Part shown: piece by piece, positions 17,852-27,499 of the stretch | Layout: each line of letters begins with the position of its first letter | How positions within the stretch are numbered: the stretch's first letter is position 1 | Assembly (NCBI GenBank): GCA_043821115.1 | Contig: JBDRDD010000032.1 | Span: 1-64,000, forward strand | Source of the DNA: JBDRDD01 sp043821115 | GTDB taxonomy: Bacteria > CAYTYR01 > UBA6262 > DAOVJB01 | Direction: 5' to 3' | DNA: 64,000 nucleotides | Translations under genes and position numbers: made by a program | The notes under the pieces: generated by a model | What the model saw: only the letters and a program-made list of their open reading frames with translations | What the model was told of the DNA's origin: nothing | Databases searched by the model: none

Positions 17852-19200
17852 ACAACAAGGAATTACTTGAAAGTCTGGGACAGATTGAAAGGGAAAAAGA
17901 TATAAAGCCGGAAGAGCTAGTGTCTATGCTTGAGCAGGCACTCATGTCTGCTTTCAGGAAGCACCTTCATACAAACCAGAATGTTGAAGTGCATGTGGAC
18001 AGGGAGACGGGAGATATAAAAGCTTATCTTCTGAAGAAGGTTGTAGAGGAAGTAGCCAATCCCAATTTTGAAATTTCCCTCCAGGATGCAAAGAAAATAA
18101 AAGCAAAAATAAAATTAGAGGACCAGGTAAAGATAAGTTTCGATACCAAGGATTTTGGTCGTATCGCCGCACAGACGGCGAAGCAGGTTATTATACAACG
18201 CTTAAGAGAAACTGAAAGAAATCATCTCTATGAGGAATTCAAGCAGAAAGAGGGAGAGGTTCTAAACGGTATTATACAGAGATTTCTCAAAAGAGCCATT
18301 GTGGTAGATCTGGGCAAGGTTGAGGCTGTGCTTCCTTTAAGAGAGCAGGTCAGGACCGAGAAATTTCAGGTAGGTGAGCGTGTGAAGGTTCTGGTTCTTG
18401 AGGTTGTCAGGACAACAAAGGGGCCGGAGGTCATAGTATCAAGGACTCATCCGAATCTCGTGAAGAAACTCTTTGAAATAGAGGTCCCTGAAATTTACGA
18501 GCGCATAGTAGAAATAAAACAGGTAATGCGTGAACCGGGGGTGCGTTCAAAGATAGCAGTGATATCCAATAAGGACAAAGTTGATCCGGTTGGGGCGTGC
18601 GTGGGTGTCAAGGGATCCCGCATACATGGTATAATCGATGAGCTGAGAAACGAGAGGATTGATATTATAACCTGGAATGAGGACCCCGCTGTGTTCATTT
18701 CGCATGCTCTATCCCCGGCACAGGTAATAAGTGTCAGCCTGAACGCAGACTCTAAAAAAGCAAGTGTTCTTGTGGCAGATGATAAACTCTCCCTTGCAAT
18801 AGGAAAGGGAGGGCAGAATGTCCGTCTTGCCGTCAAGCTTACAGGATGGCACATTGATGTCAAGAGTGAGTCGCAGGTGGCACAGGCAAAAGAAAAGCAG
18901 AAAAATGATTACATGGAAATACTCTCAAAACTTCCGGGTGTTGGGGAAAAAACAGCCCAGGAGTTTATTGATCTTGGCCTTTCAACAATGGAAGCAATCG
19001 CAAACGCGAACATAGAGGCTCTGACCAAGATCTCAGGCATAGGGGAAAAGAAGGCCGAGAAAATAAAGAAGGCCGCTTCCGATATTATGAATACGCCTAA
19101 GATCGAGGAAACTGCCAAAACCAAAAAGGAAGAAAAAAAGCAGGCTCAGGATCAGCGCCAAGAGAAAAAAGAAGAAAATAATCAAGAGGATAATAAATAA
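17848..19200 (+). CDS. nusA: Transcription termination/antitermination factor NusA
   Basis: The 450-aa protein has the NusA N-terminal polymerase-binding domain (1-125) and an S1 domain starting near GEVLNGIIQRF (about 135). Two KH domains follow, with VGACVGVKGSRIHGIIDELRNERID and LAIGKGGQNVRLAVKLTGW. A C-terminal helix-hairpin-helix region (LPGVGEKTAQEFIDLG, ISGIGEKKAEKI) and a highly charged Lys/Glu/Gln tail complete it. The start is GTG 17848, overlapping the rimP stop by 4 bp, with AAGGAG 7 bp upstream. It modulates pausing, termination and antitermination. The acidic-basic low-complexity tail (about 415-450) is longer than in compact homologues. Confidence 0.96.
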   Translation: MNNKELLESLGQIEREKDIKPEELVSMLEQALMSAFRKHLHTNQNVEVHVDRETGDIKAYLLKKVVEEVANPNFEISLQDAKKIKAKIKLEDQVKISFDTKDFGRIAAQTAKQVIIQRLRETERNHLYEEFKQKEGEVLNGIIQRFLKRAIVVDLGKVEAVLPLREQVRTEKFQVGERVKVLVLEVVRTTKGPEVIVSRTHPNLVKKLFEIEVPEIYERIVEIKQVMREPGVRSKIAVISNKDKVDPVGACVGVKGSRIHGIIDELRNERIDIITWNEDPAVFISHALSPAQVISVSLNADSKKASVLVADDKLSLAIGKGGQNVRLAVKLTGWHIDVKSESQVAQAKEKQKNDYMEILSKLPGVGEKTAQEFIDLGLSTMEAIANANIEALTKISGIGEKKAEKIKKAASDIMNTPKIEETAKTKKEEKKQAQDQRQEKKEENNQEDNK

Positions 19201-19239
19201 TATGACACAAGGCGAACGTGCCGTTAGGAGGTGGTTGCT

Positions 19240-21438
19240 GTGGTGAAATCTAAAACTTCCGCAATCAAACCGAAGAAGAAAGTAGCAGCTAAAACAACAG
19301 AAAAAGAGACAACAAAAAAGACAGTTAAAAAAGCACCGGTAAAGAAGGTAGCTAAGAAAAAAACAGATCAAAAGAAAGTCGTCGAGGCCAAGAAGACGGT
19401 TAAAAAGAAAAAAATTACGAAGAAAGCTCCCCTCGAGGTAACGCAAGAAAAGGTTATCAAAAAGGTGCAGTCTGTAAAAGTGGCCCCGAGCGAAAAAAAA
19501 GCTACGGCAACAGAGAAAAAACCTAAAAAAACAGTTGCAAAGAAGGTCTTAAAAGAGAAGTCTCCTGAAGTAGAAATCACTATACAGAAAGAGCCAGAAG
19601 TAATCCAGCAGCCGAAACCTGCAGTAGAAGAGAAGCCTGTTAAAGTGGTTGTGGAGAAGAAAGAGATTGTAGAGGAAAAACCAACGGTCAAGGAAATAGT
19701 CAAGATCAGTGAGTCTATAACTGTTTCCGAACTGGCTCACAAGTTAAAAACCGAAGCGACCGAGCTAATAAAGGCATTGATGAAACTTGGGATCATGGTC
19801 ACGATAAACCAGAGACTGGATACCGATACGGCGACACTGGTGGCCGGTGAATGCGGTTTTGATGTTGAGGTTGTGCCTCTCTACGGTGAGGAGATGATAG
19901 CCGAAGAAGAGGAATCAGGGGAAGTGGTAGGACGCTCTCCTGTTGTAACCATAATGGGGCATGTGGATCACGGCAAGACAACTCTTCTTGATGCCATAAG
20001 GGAAACTAAAGTAACCGCTACAGAAGCTGGGAGTATAACACAGCACATAGGTGCTTACAAGGTTAAATGCGGTAAAGGGGAGATAGTTTTTCTGGATACT
20101 CCTGGTCATGAGGCCTTTACGGCCATGAGAGCACGCGGGGCACAGATCACGGATATAGTGGTTCTGGTAGTGGCGGCTGACGACGGTATAAAGCCGCAGA
20201 CCGTGGAAGCTATAGATCACGCAAGGGCTGCTAACGTTCCCATAATGGTAGTCATAAACAAAGTAGATTTGCCTCAAGGCGATGTTCAAAGAGTGAAGCA
20301 GGAGCTTAATAAATATAATCTAACCTCGGAAGACTGGGGAGGCAAAACAATATGCGTTGAGGTTTCCGCGCTTAAGAAAACGGGCATAGAAACACTGCTG
20401 GAGATGATACTGTTGCAGGCGGAGATGCTGGAGTTAAAGGCAAGCGAGGAAGGGAAGGCATCCGGTATTGTGATAGAGGCCCGTCTTGATAAGAGGAGAG
20501 GTCGAATAGCTGCTCTTCTTGTTCAGAAAGGTACTATTCGCACATCAGATGTGTTTATATCCGGGTCAACTTACGGAAAAGTAAGGGCAATGTTCGATGA
20601 CAAAGGTATAAAAATCTCTAAGGCCGGCCCTTCTACTCCTGTTGAGATACTGGGATTATTCGGTCTTCCCCACGCGGGAGACAGATTTAGGGTGGTGGAT
20701 AACGAGATGCAGGCACGTCATATTGTTGGTGTGCGTGAGCAGATAAAGAAAGAGGAGAAACTCAATAAGGTACAGCGCATAACCCTTGAAGACCTGCATG
20801 ATGAGATGGTGAAAGGAAAGCTCAAGGAGCTTAATATTATCATAAAGGCGGATGTGCAGGGTTCTGTGGAGGCGCTTAAAGACTCACTCGAGAAACTGAG
20901 TAACTCGGAGATAAAGCTGCATGTCATACACAGCGGTGTTGGGGGTATTAACGAAAACGATGTTACCCTGGCTTCGGCGTCAAATGCAATTATCATAGGC
21001 TTCAATGTAAGACCCGAACCTAGTGCACAGGGTCTGGCAGACAAGGAAGCGATAGATATTCACATATACAGGATAATATATGAAGTGGTCGCCGCGGTCA
21101 AGAGCGCGCTAGAGGGCTTGCTTGAGCCTACATACAAGGAACAGGGTCTAGGAAGGGCACAGGTTAGAGAAACGTTCAAGCTTCCCAAAGGTGGGGTTAT
21201 AGCAGGTTCGTTTGTGACCGAAGGAAAGATTGCCCGCACTGCAAATGCACGCATTACCAGGGACAATGTCATAATATATGAAGGTAAGATAAATTCCCTG
21301 AGACGTTTCAAGGATGACGTGAAGGAAGTAACAAATAATTATGAGTGCGGGATAGGGCTTGAGAATTTTAATGACATAAAGAAAGACGATATCATAGAAG
21401 TTTACACGCTTCAGAAAATAAAAAGAACCCTTGATTGA
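19240..21438 (+). CDS. infB: Translation initiation factor IF-2
   Basis: The roughly 732-aa GTPase delivers fMet-tRNA to the 30S subunit. The first 140 residues are a disordered Lys/Ala/Thr/Val/Pro-rich tail, followed by an IF2_N-type segment (ITVSELAHKLKTEATELIKA). The G domain shows GHVDHGKTTLLDAI, TQHIGAY, DTPGHEAF, NKVD and SALKKTG. Domains II-IV follow to a C1/C2 end. The AGGAGG box (19226-19231) overlaps a GTG at 19231, so the start is more likely GTG 19240 (8-bp spacing) or 19243. A 14-codon ORF (19202-19246) runs into this start. Confidence 0.96.
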   Translation: MVKSKTSAIKPKKKVAAKTTEKETTKKTVKKAPVKKVAKKKTDQKKVVEAKKTVKKKKITKKAPLEVTQEKVIKKVQSVKVAPSEKKATATEKKPKKTVAKKVLKEKSPEVEITIQKEPEVIQQPKPAVEEKPVKVVVEKKEIVEEKPTVKEIVKISESITVSELAHKLKTEATELIKALMKLGIMVTINQRLDTDTATLVAGECGFDVEVVPLYGEEMIAEEEESGEVVGRSPVVTIMGHVDHGKTTLLDAIRETKVTATEAGSITQHIGAYKVKCGKGEIVFLDTPGHEAFTAMRARGAQITDIVVLVVAADDGIKPQTVEAIDHARAANVPIMVVINKVDLPQGDVQRVKQELNKYNLTSEDWGGKTICVEVSALKKTGIETLLEMILLQAEMLELKASEEGKASGIVIEARLDKRRGRIAALLVQKGTIRTSDVFISGSTYGKVRAMFDDKGIKISKAGPSTPVEILGLFGLPHAGDRFRVVDNEMQARHIVGVREQIKKEEKLNKVQRITLEDLHDEMVKGKLKELNIIIKADVQGSVEALKDSLEKLSNSEIKLHVIHSGVGGINENDVTLASASNAIIIGFNVRPEPSAQGLADKEAIDIHIYRIIYEVVAAVKSALEGLLEPTYKEQGLGRAQVRETFKLPKGGVIAGSFVTEGKIARTANARITRDNVIIYEGKINSLRRFKDDVKEVTNNYECGIGLENFNDIKKDDIIEVYTLQKIKRTLD

Positions 21439-21458
21439 GCTATATAGGCAAGGTTTTT

Positions 21459-21740
21459 ATGGTTATAGGTATCTGTGTTGTTAATCTGCATATTCCCGGG
21501 AGCCAGTCTCTTAAGAACAAGAGGCAGGCAGTAAAGAGTATAAAGGACAAGATAAGGGCAAATTTTAATGTTTCTGTTTCGGAGGTTGGAGGTCTTGACA
21601 CCTGGCAGCGCTCAACTCTTGGTATTTCCTGTATAAACAATAATAAGAGCTATATTGAAAGAATATTCCATCGGATCATATCCCTCGTCCAAACGCATCG
21701 GTTGATAACTCTATTGGATTATACCATCGATATGATTTAA
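21459..21740 (+). CDS. DUF503 / YlxP-like small protein
   Basis: The 93-aa protein begins MVIGICVVNLHIPGSQSLKNKRQ and continues with SIKDKIRANFNVSVSEVGGLDTWQRSTLGI. This matches the small DUF503/YlxP family that sits between infB and rbfA in many genomes. Its biochemical role is not established; placement suggests ribosome or RNA metabolism. I chose ATG 21459, which has an AAGG site about 6 bp upstream; a TTG at 21435 would overlap infB. Confidence 0.85.
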   Translation: MVIGICVVNLHIPGSQSLKNKRQAVKSIKDKIRANFNVSVSEVGGLDTWQRSTLGISCINNNKSYIERIFHRIISLVQTHRLITLLDYTIDMI

Positions 21741-21768
21741 GAAAACAGAACTATAGAAGGTAATATTA

Positions 21769-22131
21769 ATGGCCTCACATAAACGCACGGACAGAATAAA
21801 CCGCCTACTGCAGCAGCATATAAGCAGTATCATACAAAGGGATGTAAAGAACCCGCGCATAGGTTTCGTCACGGTCACGAAGGTTTCCATATCCCGGGAC
21901 CTTCGTCACGCAAAAATATTTGTCAGCATTCTGGGTGAGAAAGATAAAAGGGATCAATCACTTGACGCTTTGACTAAGGCAACTCCGTTTATTAGAAGAG
22001 AGATTGCTGCAAGGATAAAGCTGCGTTATACACCGGAGATACGATTCTATTATGATGAGACCATTGAGAAGGCCGTCAGGATATTCAGTCTGCTGGAGGA
22101 AGTTAAGAAGACCGAAGATAAGGGAAAATAG
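21769..22131 (+). CDS. rbfA: Ribosome-binding factor A
   Basis: The 120-aa protein has the RbfA KH-like fold signatures: RTDRINRLLQQHISSIIQRDVKNPRIGFVTVTKV, LRHAKIFVSILG and IAARIKLRYTPEIRFYYDETIE. It helps mature the 5' end of 16S rRNA and is needed for growth in the cold in model bacteria. Its stop abuts the nrnA ATG (TAGATG), so the two are translationally linked. Confidence 0.95.
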   Translation: MASHKRTDRINRLLQQHISSIIQRDVKNPRIGFVTVTKVSISRDLRHAKIFVSILGEKDKRDQSLDALTKATPFIRREIAARIKLRYTPEIRFYYDETIEKAVRIFSLLEEVKKTEDKGK

Positions 22132-23112
22132 ATGAAATATAAATGCATAGAGAATGACATTTTAAGTCTTATAAGAAAGAACGCTAGTTTTTTTATTACC
22201 GGGCATATCCGTCCTGACGGTGATTGTCTTAGTGCTGAGCTTGCCCTGGCTTTGTTTTTAAGAAGGATGGGAAAGAGGGTTGTTGTAGCAAACAGGGATC
22301 CCGTACCCTCAGTTTATGATTTTCTGCCAGGGGTTAAGACAGTAAAGAAAACCGGAAGCGTAAAGGGGTTATTTGACGTTGGATTCTTTCTGGACAGCAG
22401 TAATGCGGATAGAACAGGAGGAGTTGTAGATATTGAAAAACAAATCTCTGTTTCTGTAACAATCGATCACCACGTGGATGCTCATGAGTTCGGAGACTAT
22501 AACTATATAGATCCAAAAGCATCATCGACCTGTGAACTAATATACCGGATATTGAATAGCTCCCAAAAGAATATAACCTCTAAGGAGGCAATGTGCCTGT
22601 ATACCGGTATAATGACAGATACAGGTGGGTTCCAGCAGGCTAACACAACAGCCGAGGTCCACTCTATAATCGCTGATTTGATACAAAAGGGAGTGAACCC
22701 CTGTAGTTTGGGGCAGAAAGTGTACTGCAGCAGGAAACCTTCCCAGATGAAGCTTATAGGTCTTGCATTATCCACTCTCGAAGTTGATTCCTCCGGGCAG
22801 GTCCTTTATTTCGATGTTTCCAACTCAATGTATCAAAAGGCGGGTTCTGCTCCGGAAGAAACAGAGGGGATAATTGATTTTCTTAATTATGTAAAAGGAA
22901 TCAAGGTTATAATTCTCTTTAAGCAGACAGAAAAAAAAGATCTTGTTAAGATTAGCCTCAGGTCCCGCAGTAATATAAATGTTAATACAATAGCGAAGCG
23001 CTTTGGAGGCGGCGGTCACAAGAAAGCTGCCGGTTGCACTGTTGTTGGAAAACCAGAGGCTGTAAAAAAGATTATACTTAAGGAAGTAAGAAGGGAACTC
23101 AAAAGTGCTTGA
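22132..23112 (+). CDS. nrnA: DHH-family nanoRNase / pAp phosphatase NrnA
   Basis: The 326-aa protein has DHH-DHHA1 architecture: GHIRPDGDCLSAELAL, DSSNADRTG, the signature DHHVDAHEFGDYNYIDPKASST and the C-terminal GGGGHKKAAGCTV. These enzymes degrade short oligoribonucleotides and often dephosphorylate 3'-phosphoadenosine 5'-phosphate. Location between rbfA and truB is the usual place for NrnA in many phyla. The stop overlaps the truB GTG start by 8 bp. Confidence 0.93.
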   Translation: MKYKCIENDILSLIRKNASFFITGHIRPDGDCLSAELALALFLRRMGKRVVVANRDPVPSVYDFLPGVKTVKKTGSVKGLFDVGFFLDSSNADRTGGVVDIEKQISVSVTIDHHVDAHEFGDYNYIDPKASSTCELIYRILNSSQKNITSKEAMCLYTGIMTDTGGFQQANTTAEVHSIIADLIQKGVNPCSLGQKVYCSRKPSQMKLIGLALSTLEVDSSGQVLYFDVSNSMYQKAGSAPEETEGIIDFLNYVKGIKVIILFKQTEKKDLVKISLRSRSNINVNTIAKRFGGGGHKKAAGCTVVGKPEAVKKIILKEVRRELKSA

Positions 23113-23998
23113 AGGCGTACTTAATATCAATAAACCCAAGGGAATAAGTTCCTACGGTGTCGTGGAACACATAAAAAAGACACTCAAGGTTAAAAAAGTT
23201 GGGCATGCCGGAACACTTGATCCTGATGCTACCGGTGTTCTTCTGGTATGTCTGGGCAAGGCCACGAAAATAGTTCAGTTCCTTATGGGAATGGAAAAAG
23301 AATACAGAGGACAGATGGTGCTTGGTGTGACTACTGATACCGAGGATGCCCAGGGAACTGTTATAAGCAGACAAGACAACGTTAATATTCCCGAATCCCG
23401 TATTCGAGAGGTGTTTGAGATTTTCCATGGGGAACTGAATCAAGTCCCGCCCATGGTTTCTGCCCTCAAGTATAACGGCAGGAGGCTCTACGATCTGGCC
23501 CGTGAGGGAAAAACAGTAGAGCGCAAGGCACGCAAAGTTCAGATTTATAAATTAAACGTGTTGGGTTACAAGGAGAACAGAATAGATTTCAGCATAGTTT
23601 GCTCAAAAGGCACTTATATAAGGGCTTTGTGCAGGGACATAGGGGAAGAACTTGGCTGCGGGGCTCATCTTAGTAGTCTCACCCGAGCCAGGATAGGGGC
23701 ATTTGATCTAAAAGATGCCCTGCTGCTTGGGGAGCTTGAGAATAATAAGAAGAATATAGACACCTTTCTCTATTCTATGGATAAAGCACTTGAATACCTG
23801 CCGAAAGTTGTGGTGGATAATCAGGGAGCCATGCAGATACTTGATGGAAAGTTAGCGGATGAAACCCATATAATGAGTTATCCCAGGAAAACGAGCGGTC
23901 TAATAAGAATAAATAACGTAAGCAATAAGCTATTGGCTGTTGCACATGCAGATTCCCGTTCAGAGAAGGTATATAAACTTGTTCGGGTATTAAGTTGA
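23105..23998 (+). CDS. truB: tRNA pseudouridine-55 synthase TruB
   Basis: The 297-aa protein starts with GTG and shows LEGVLNINKPKGISSYGVV, the catalytic-Asp motif GHAGTLDPDATGVLLVCLGKATK, YRGQMVLGVTTDTEDAQG and SKGTYIRALCRDIGEELG. It converts U55 in the T loop of tRNAs to pseudouridine. A short C-terminal PUA-like extension follows (about 230-297). The gene is 6 bp before ribF, a very common neighbour. Confidence 0.96.
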   Translation: MLEGVLNINKPKGISSYGVVEHIKKTLKVKKVGHAGTLDPDATGVLLVCLGKATKIVQFLMGMEKEYRGQMVLGVTTDTEDAQGTVISRQDNVNIPESRIREVFEIFHGELNQVPPMVSALKYNGRRLYDLAREGKTVERKARKVQIYKLNVLGYKENRIDFSIVCSKGTYIRALCRDIGEELGCGAHLSSLTRARIGAFDLKDALLLGELENNKKNIDTFLYSMDKALEYLPKVVVDNQGAMQILDGKLADETHIMSYPRKTSGLIRINNVSNKLLAVAHADSRSEKVYKLVRVLS

Positions 23999-24004
23999 CA
24001 GGAA

Positions 24005-24979
24005 ATGACAGTGAAGTTATTTCGCGGATTTAAAAACATAAGAGGGGTTCTCAGAAATCCCGTGGTTACCATAGGTTCCTTTGACGGTGTCCATAAAGGC
24101 CATCAGAAGATTATCAAGACCGCGGTGGACACAGCAAAGAAAATAGAGGGAACCTCTGTTGTTATAACCTTCGACAGGCGGCCTATTACTGTCTTCTCGC
24201 CGGGTATATGTCATGATATGATTATGCCTCTCGAGGATAAGATTCAGAAACTCTCAGATCTGGGTGTAGATGTCGTAATACTCGTGCGTTTTAACCGTAA
24301 GTTTGCCTCTATTGATGCCGAGAGATTCATTGATAAAATTTTGTGTAGAAAATTGAAAATAATACAACTCGTTGTGGGAAAGAATTTTCGTTTCGGAAAA
24401 TCCCGCAAAGGGGATGTTTCCCTGTTTCGCCAATTAAGCAACAGATATGGTTTCAAGGTAAAGGTTGTAAGCGAGGAAAAATACAGGGGAGAAGTAATAA
24501 GCAGTACAAAAATCCGCGGTTTTCTAAAATCCGGGTCAATCACCCTGGCGCAGAGTTTGCTGGGACACACATACAGTATTTTAGGTACAGTAATAAGAGG
24601 TTCTGGTAGGGGTAGGGTGCTTGGTATACCAACAGCCAATGTTGCCTGTGATAACAAGCGTGTTGTCCCAAAAGGAGTCTATGCTGTCAGGTTACAGTTA
24701 AAAGACAAGGAATATGAAGGCGTCTGTAATGTGGGTGACCGGCCCACTTTTGAGCAAAGGGACAGTAAAAATACCACTAAAAGATGTACTTATGTTATAG
24801 AAGTACACCTTTTCGGGCTTTCGGGGTATATGTACGGCAGGAAAGTACATGTCATATTTATCAAGAAAATACGCGATGAGAAGCGTTTTAAGAATTCGGG
24901 GAATCTCGTGCTGCAGATAAGAAAAGACATAGTACAATCCCTGAATATATTAAGGACTAAAAGGGCTTTACAAAATTGA
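24005..24979 (+). CDS. ribF: Bifunctional riboflavin kinase / FAD synthetase
   Basis: The 324-aa protein has an N-terminal FAD synthetase domain (TIGSFDGVHKGHQKII, VVGKNFRFGKSRKGD, SSTKIRGFLKSG). The C-terminal riboflavin kinase domain shows GRGRVLGIPTANV, KGVYAVRL and GVCNVGDRPTF. It makes FMN and FAD from riboflavin in the cytoplasm. It ends the truB-ribF pair; a new candidate promoter for rpsO overlaps its last codons. Confidence 0.95.
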   Translation: MTVKLFRGFKNIRGVLRNPVVTIGSFDGVHKGHQKIIKTAVDTAKKIEGTSVVITFDRRPITVFSPGICHDMIMPLEDKIQKLSDLGVDVVILVRFNRKFASIDAERFIDKILCRKLKIIQLVVGKNFRFGKSRKGDVSLFRQLSNRYGFKVKVVSEEKYRGEVISSTKIRGFLKSGSITLAQSLLGHTYSILGTVIRGSGRGRVLGIPTANVACDNKRVVPKGVYAVRLQLKDKEYEGVCNVGDRPTFEQRDSKNTTKRCTYVIEVHLFGLSGYMYGRKVHVIFIKKIRDEKRFKNSGNLVLQIRKDIVQSLNILRTKRALQN

Positions 24980-24995
24980 CTATTTATGTTAAAAT
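24967..24995 (+). promoter_or_regulatory. Candidate promoter for rpsO-pnp
   Basis: TTTACA (24967-24972), 17-bp spacer, TAAAAT (24990-24995), overlapping the end of ribF and about 60 bp before rpsO. rpsO often has its own promoter; this is the best match I see in the gap. Confidence 0.45.
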
Positions 24996-25052
24996 AAAAG
25001 ACTCATAAAGTATGTCAATTAATCCATTAAGAGAGTATATTAAGGAGGAAGT

Positions 25053-25322
25053 ATGGTTTTGGCGAAGCAAGAAAAACAGGGAATTATAGGGAAACACAAA
25101 AAACATGAGAAGGATACAGGCTCTCCAGAGGTGCAGATTGCCCTGATCACAGAGCGCATAAGCTATCTTACGGGACATTTTAAGACCCATAAGAAGGACC
25201 ATCATTCAAGGCAGGGTCTATTGAAGCTGGTTGGAAAAAGAAGGAAGTTGCTGAATTATCTAAAGAAGAATGATATTAAAAGATACCGTGAAGTTGTGGA
25301 AAAGCTTAACCTCCGCAAATAG
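25053..25322 (+). CDS. rpsO: 30S ribosomal protein S15
   Basis: The 89-aa length is exact for S15. The sequence shows DTGSPEVQIALITERISYLTGH, the SRQGLLKLVGKRRKLLNYL segment and a YREVVEKLNLR end. It binds the 16S rRNA central domain early in 30S assembly. It is preceded by AAGGAGG and followed 45 bp later by pnp, the standard pair. E. coli S15 represses its own translation through its leader; I did not identify a clear pseudoknot here. Confidence 0.98.
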   Translation: MVLAKQEKQGIIGKHKKHEKDTGSPEVQIALITERISYLTGHFKTHKKDHHSRQGLLKLVGKRRKLLNYLKKNDIKRYREVVEKLNLRK

Positions 25323-25367
25323 CACGTTAGGGTTAGTTAGGATATATTAAAAAAATATGGAGGTTAT

Positions 25368-27461
25368 ATGACAAATGAAAAAACAGTACAAATGCAGCTT
25401 TCAGGGAAGAATCTGATTATACAGAACGGAATATTGGCCAAGCAGGCATCGGGAGCCGTGACCGTTCAGTATGGTGACACAGTTATATTAGCCACAGTGG
25501 TAGCTTCTCCCGGGGTGCGGAAAGATATAGATTTCTTTCCACTAACAGTAGATTACAGAGAAAAAATGTATGCCGCGGGAAAAATCCCGGGTGGGTTTTT
25601 CAAAAGGGAAGGCCGTCCAAGGGAAAAAGAGATACTCACATCGCGTATCATTGACCGTCCGCTGCGTCCGCTTTTCCCGAAAGGTTTCAAAAACGAAGTT
25701 CAGATAATGGTTTCTGTTCTTTCAACGGATTGTGAGAATGACGCCGATGTGCTTTCCATTATTGGTAGTTCTTGTGCCCTGGCAATATCGGGTATTCCCT
25801 TTAATGGACCTGTCGGAGCCGTCAGGGTAGGAAGGGTTGATGGTTCTTTTGTTATCAACCCGACATTCCAGCAGCTTGAGAACAGTGATATTGATCTCGT
25901 GATTGCAGGAACAAAGGCAGCTATTATTATGGTAGAGGGTGCTGCCAGGGAGATTGGCGAAGAGGTAATGGGGGAGGCGCTTGATTTAGGATACAAGTCC
26001 ATACAGGACATAATAAAGCTGCAGGAAGATATGGTAAAGGAAGTTCTAAAAGATAAAAAAACCAGTGTTGAGTATACAATCGAGAAACCGGATCCCAAAA
26101 TTGACACAGAAGTTCGTGCTTTTGCGACCGCGAAGGTAAAGGAAGCCCTCTCTCTTGCAAAGGATGACCGAAAGGTTGCAATGGGAAAACTGCTTGAAGA
26201 GGTACTCGCTCAATTCGAAGAAAAGTTCCCGGAGAGTTCCCTGGCTATTAAAGCTGTTATGGACAGCATCACAAAAGATATTGTCAGACAGACCATCATC
26301 AAGACAGGAAAGAGAGTTGACGGACGGGGGCTAGGAGATATCAGGTCAATTGACTGCAAGGTAGGCGTGCTTCCCAGAACACACGGTTCCGGATTGTTTA
26401 CGCGCGGAGGTACACAGGCCCTTGTTGCAACAACACTGGGAACGCCTGGTGACAAGCAGATCATGGATGAACTGGAGAAGGAATATAAGAAGAGATTCAT
26501 GCTGCACTATAACTTCCCGCCTTTCAGTACAGGCGAAGTACGGCCGAACAGGGGAGTGGGAAGAAGAGAGATAGGCCATGGTATACTTGCTGAACGCTCG
26601 CTTATGCAGGTGCTGCCTTCAGATGAAGAGTTTCCTTATACTATTAGACTGGTTTCCGACATCCTGGAGTCCGATGGTTCTTCTTCCATGGCTTCTATAT
26701 GTGGGAGCACTCTTGCTCTTATGGATGCTGGGGTACCAATCAAAACACCTATTGCCGGTATAGCCATGGGTGTTATAGTTGAAGGGGAAAAATCTTTTAT
26801 TCTTACTGACATCCTTGGATTGGAGGATCACTGCGGGGATATGGATTTCAAAGTCGCGGGAAGTTCAAGCGGTATAACGGCTTTCCAGATGGATGTAAAA
26901 ATAGAGGGAGTTACAATTGAGATAGTTAAAAATGCTCTCGAGGACGCCAAAAAGGCCAGGCTTTTCATATTGGATAAGATGACGCAGTCTATCGGCACTC
27001 CAAGGGAGAGTCTGTCTGCATACGCACCTAAGATAGTGACGATACAGATCAAAACAGATAAGATAAGAGATGTTATAGGACCTGGCGGGAAGATCATAAA
27101 GAAGATAATAGAGACAACGGGAGTCGATATAGATATAAATGATGACGGAAAGATATATATAGCCGCAGTGGACAGCAGTGCGTGTGAAAAGGCTCAGCAG
27201 ATGATAGCGGATCTTGTAGCGGATGCTGAGGTAGGCAAGGTATACAAGGGCAGGGTAACAAGAATAATGAACTTCGGTGCCTTTGTGGAAGTCCTTCCTG
27301 GCAAGGAAGGTCTGGTTCACATATCACAGCTGGATCATAAGAGAGTGGCAAAAGTGGAAGATGTTGTTCATGAGGGCGATGAGATAACTGTCAAGGTAAT
27401 AGAGATAGATGACAAGGGCAGAGTCAACCTTAGCCGCAAAGCTGTTTTGAAAAAGCAGTAA
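25368..27461 (+). CDS. pnp: Polyribonucleotide nucleotidyltransferase (PNPase)
   Basis: The 697-aa protein has two RNase PH domains with a helical linker, then KH and S1 domains. Signatures include PLTVDYREKMYAAGKIPGGFFKREGRP, DRPLRPLFPKGF, RTHGSGLFTRGGTQAL, the active-site HYNFPPFSTGEV and SDILESDGSSSMASICG. The KH motif is VIGPGGKIIKKI and the S1 domain opens GRVTRIMNFGAFVEVLPGKEGLVHISQL. It degrades RNA phosphorolytically from the 3' end. Length and order are normal. Confidence 0.98.
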   Translation: MTNEKTVQMQLSGKNLIIQNGILAKQASGAVTVQYGDTVILATVVASPGVRKDIDFFPLTVDYREKMYAAGKIPGGFFKREGRPREKEILTSRIIDRPLRPLFPKGFKNEVQIMVSVLSTDCENDADVLSIIGSSCALAISGIPFNGPVGAVRVGRVDGSFVINPTFQQLENSDIDLVIAGTKAAIIMVEGAAREIGEEVMGEALDLGYKSIQDIIKLQEDMVKEVLKDKKTSVEYTIEKPDPKIDTEVRAFATAKVKEALSLAKDDRKVAMGKLLEEVLAQFEEKFPESSLAIKAVMDSITKDIVRQTIIKTGKRVDGRGLGDIRSIDCKVGVLPRTHGSGLFTRGGTQALVATTLGTPGDKQIMDELEKEYKKRFMLHYNFPPFSTGEVRPNRGVGRREIGHGILAERSLMQVLPSDEEFPYTIRLVSDILESDGSSSMASICGSTLALMDAGVPIKTPIAGIAMGVIVEGEKSFILTDILGLEDHCGDMDFKVAGSSSGITAFQMDVKIEGVTIEIVKNALEDAKKARLFILDKMTQSIGTPRESLSAYAPKIVTIQIKTDKIRDVIGPGGKIIKKIIETTGVDIDINDDGKIYIAAVDSSACEKAQQMIADLVADAEVGKVYKGRVTRIMNFGAFVEVLPGKEGLVHISQLDHKRVAKVEDVVHEGDEITVKVIEIDDKGRVNLSRKAVLKKQ

Positions 27462-27499
27462 TTGGTTTTAAGTGATACAGCTTTCTTAGCGGAGCAATC

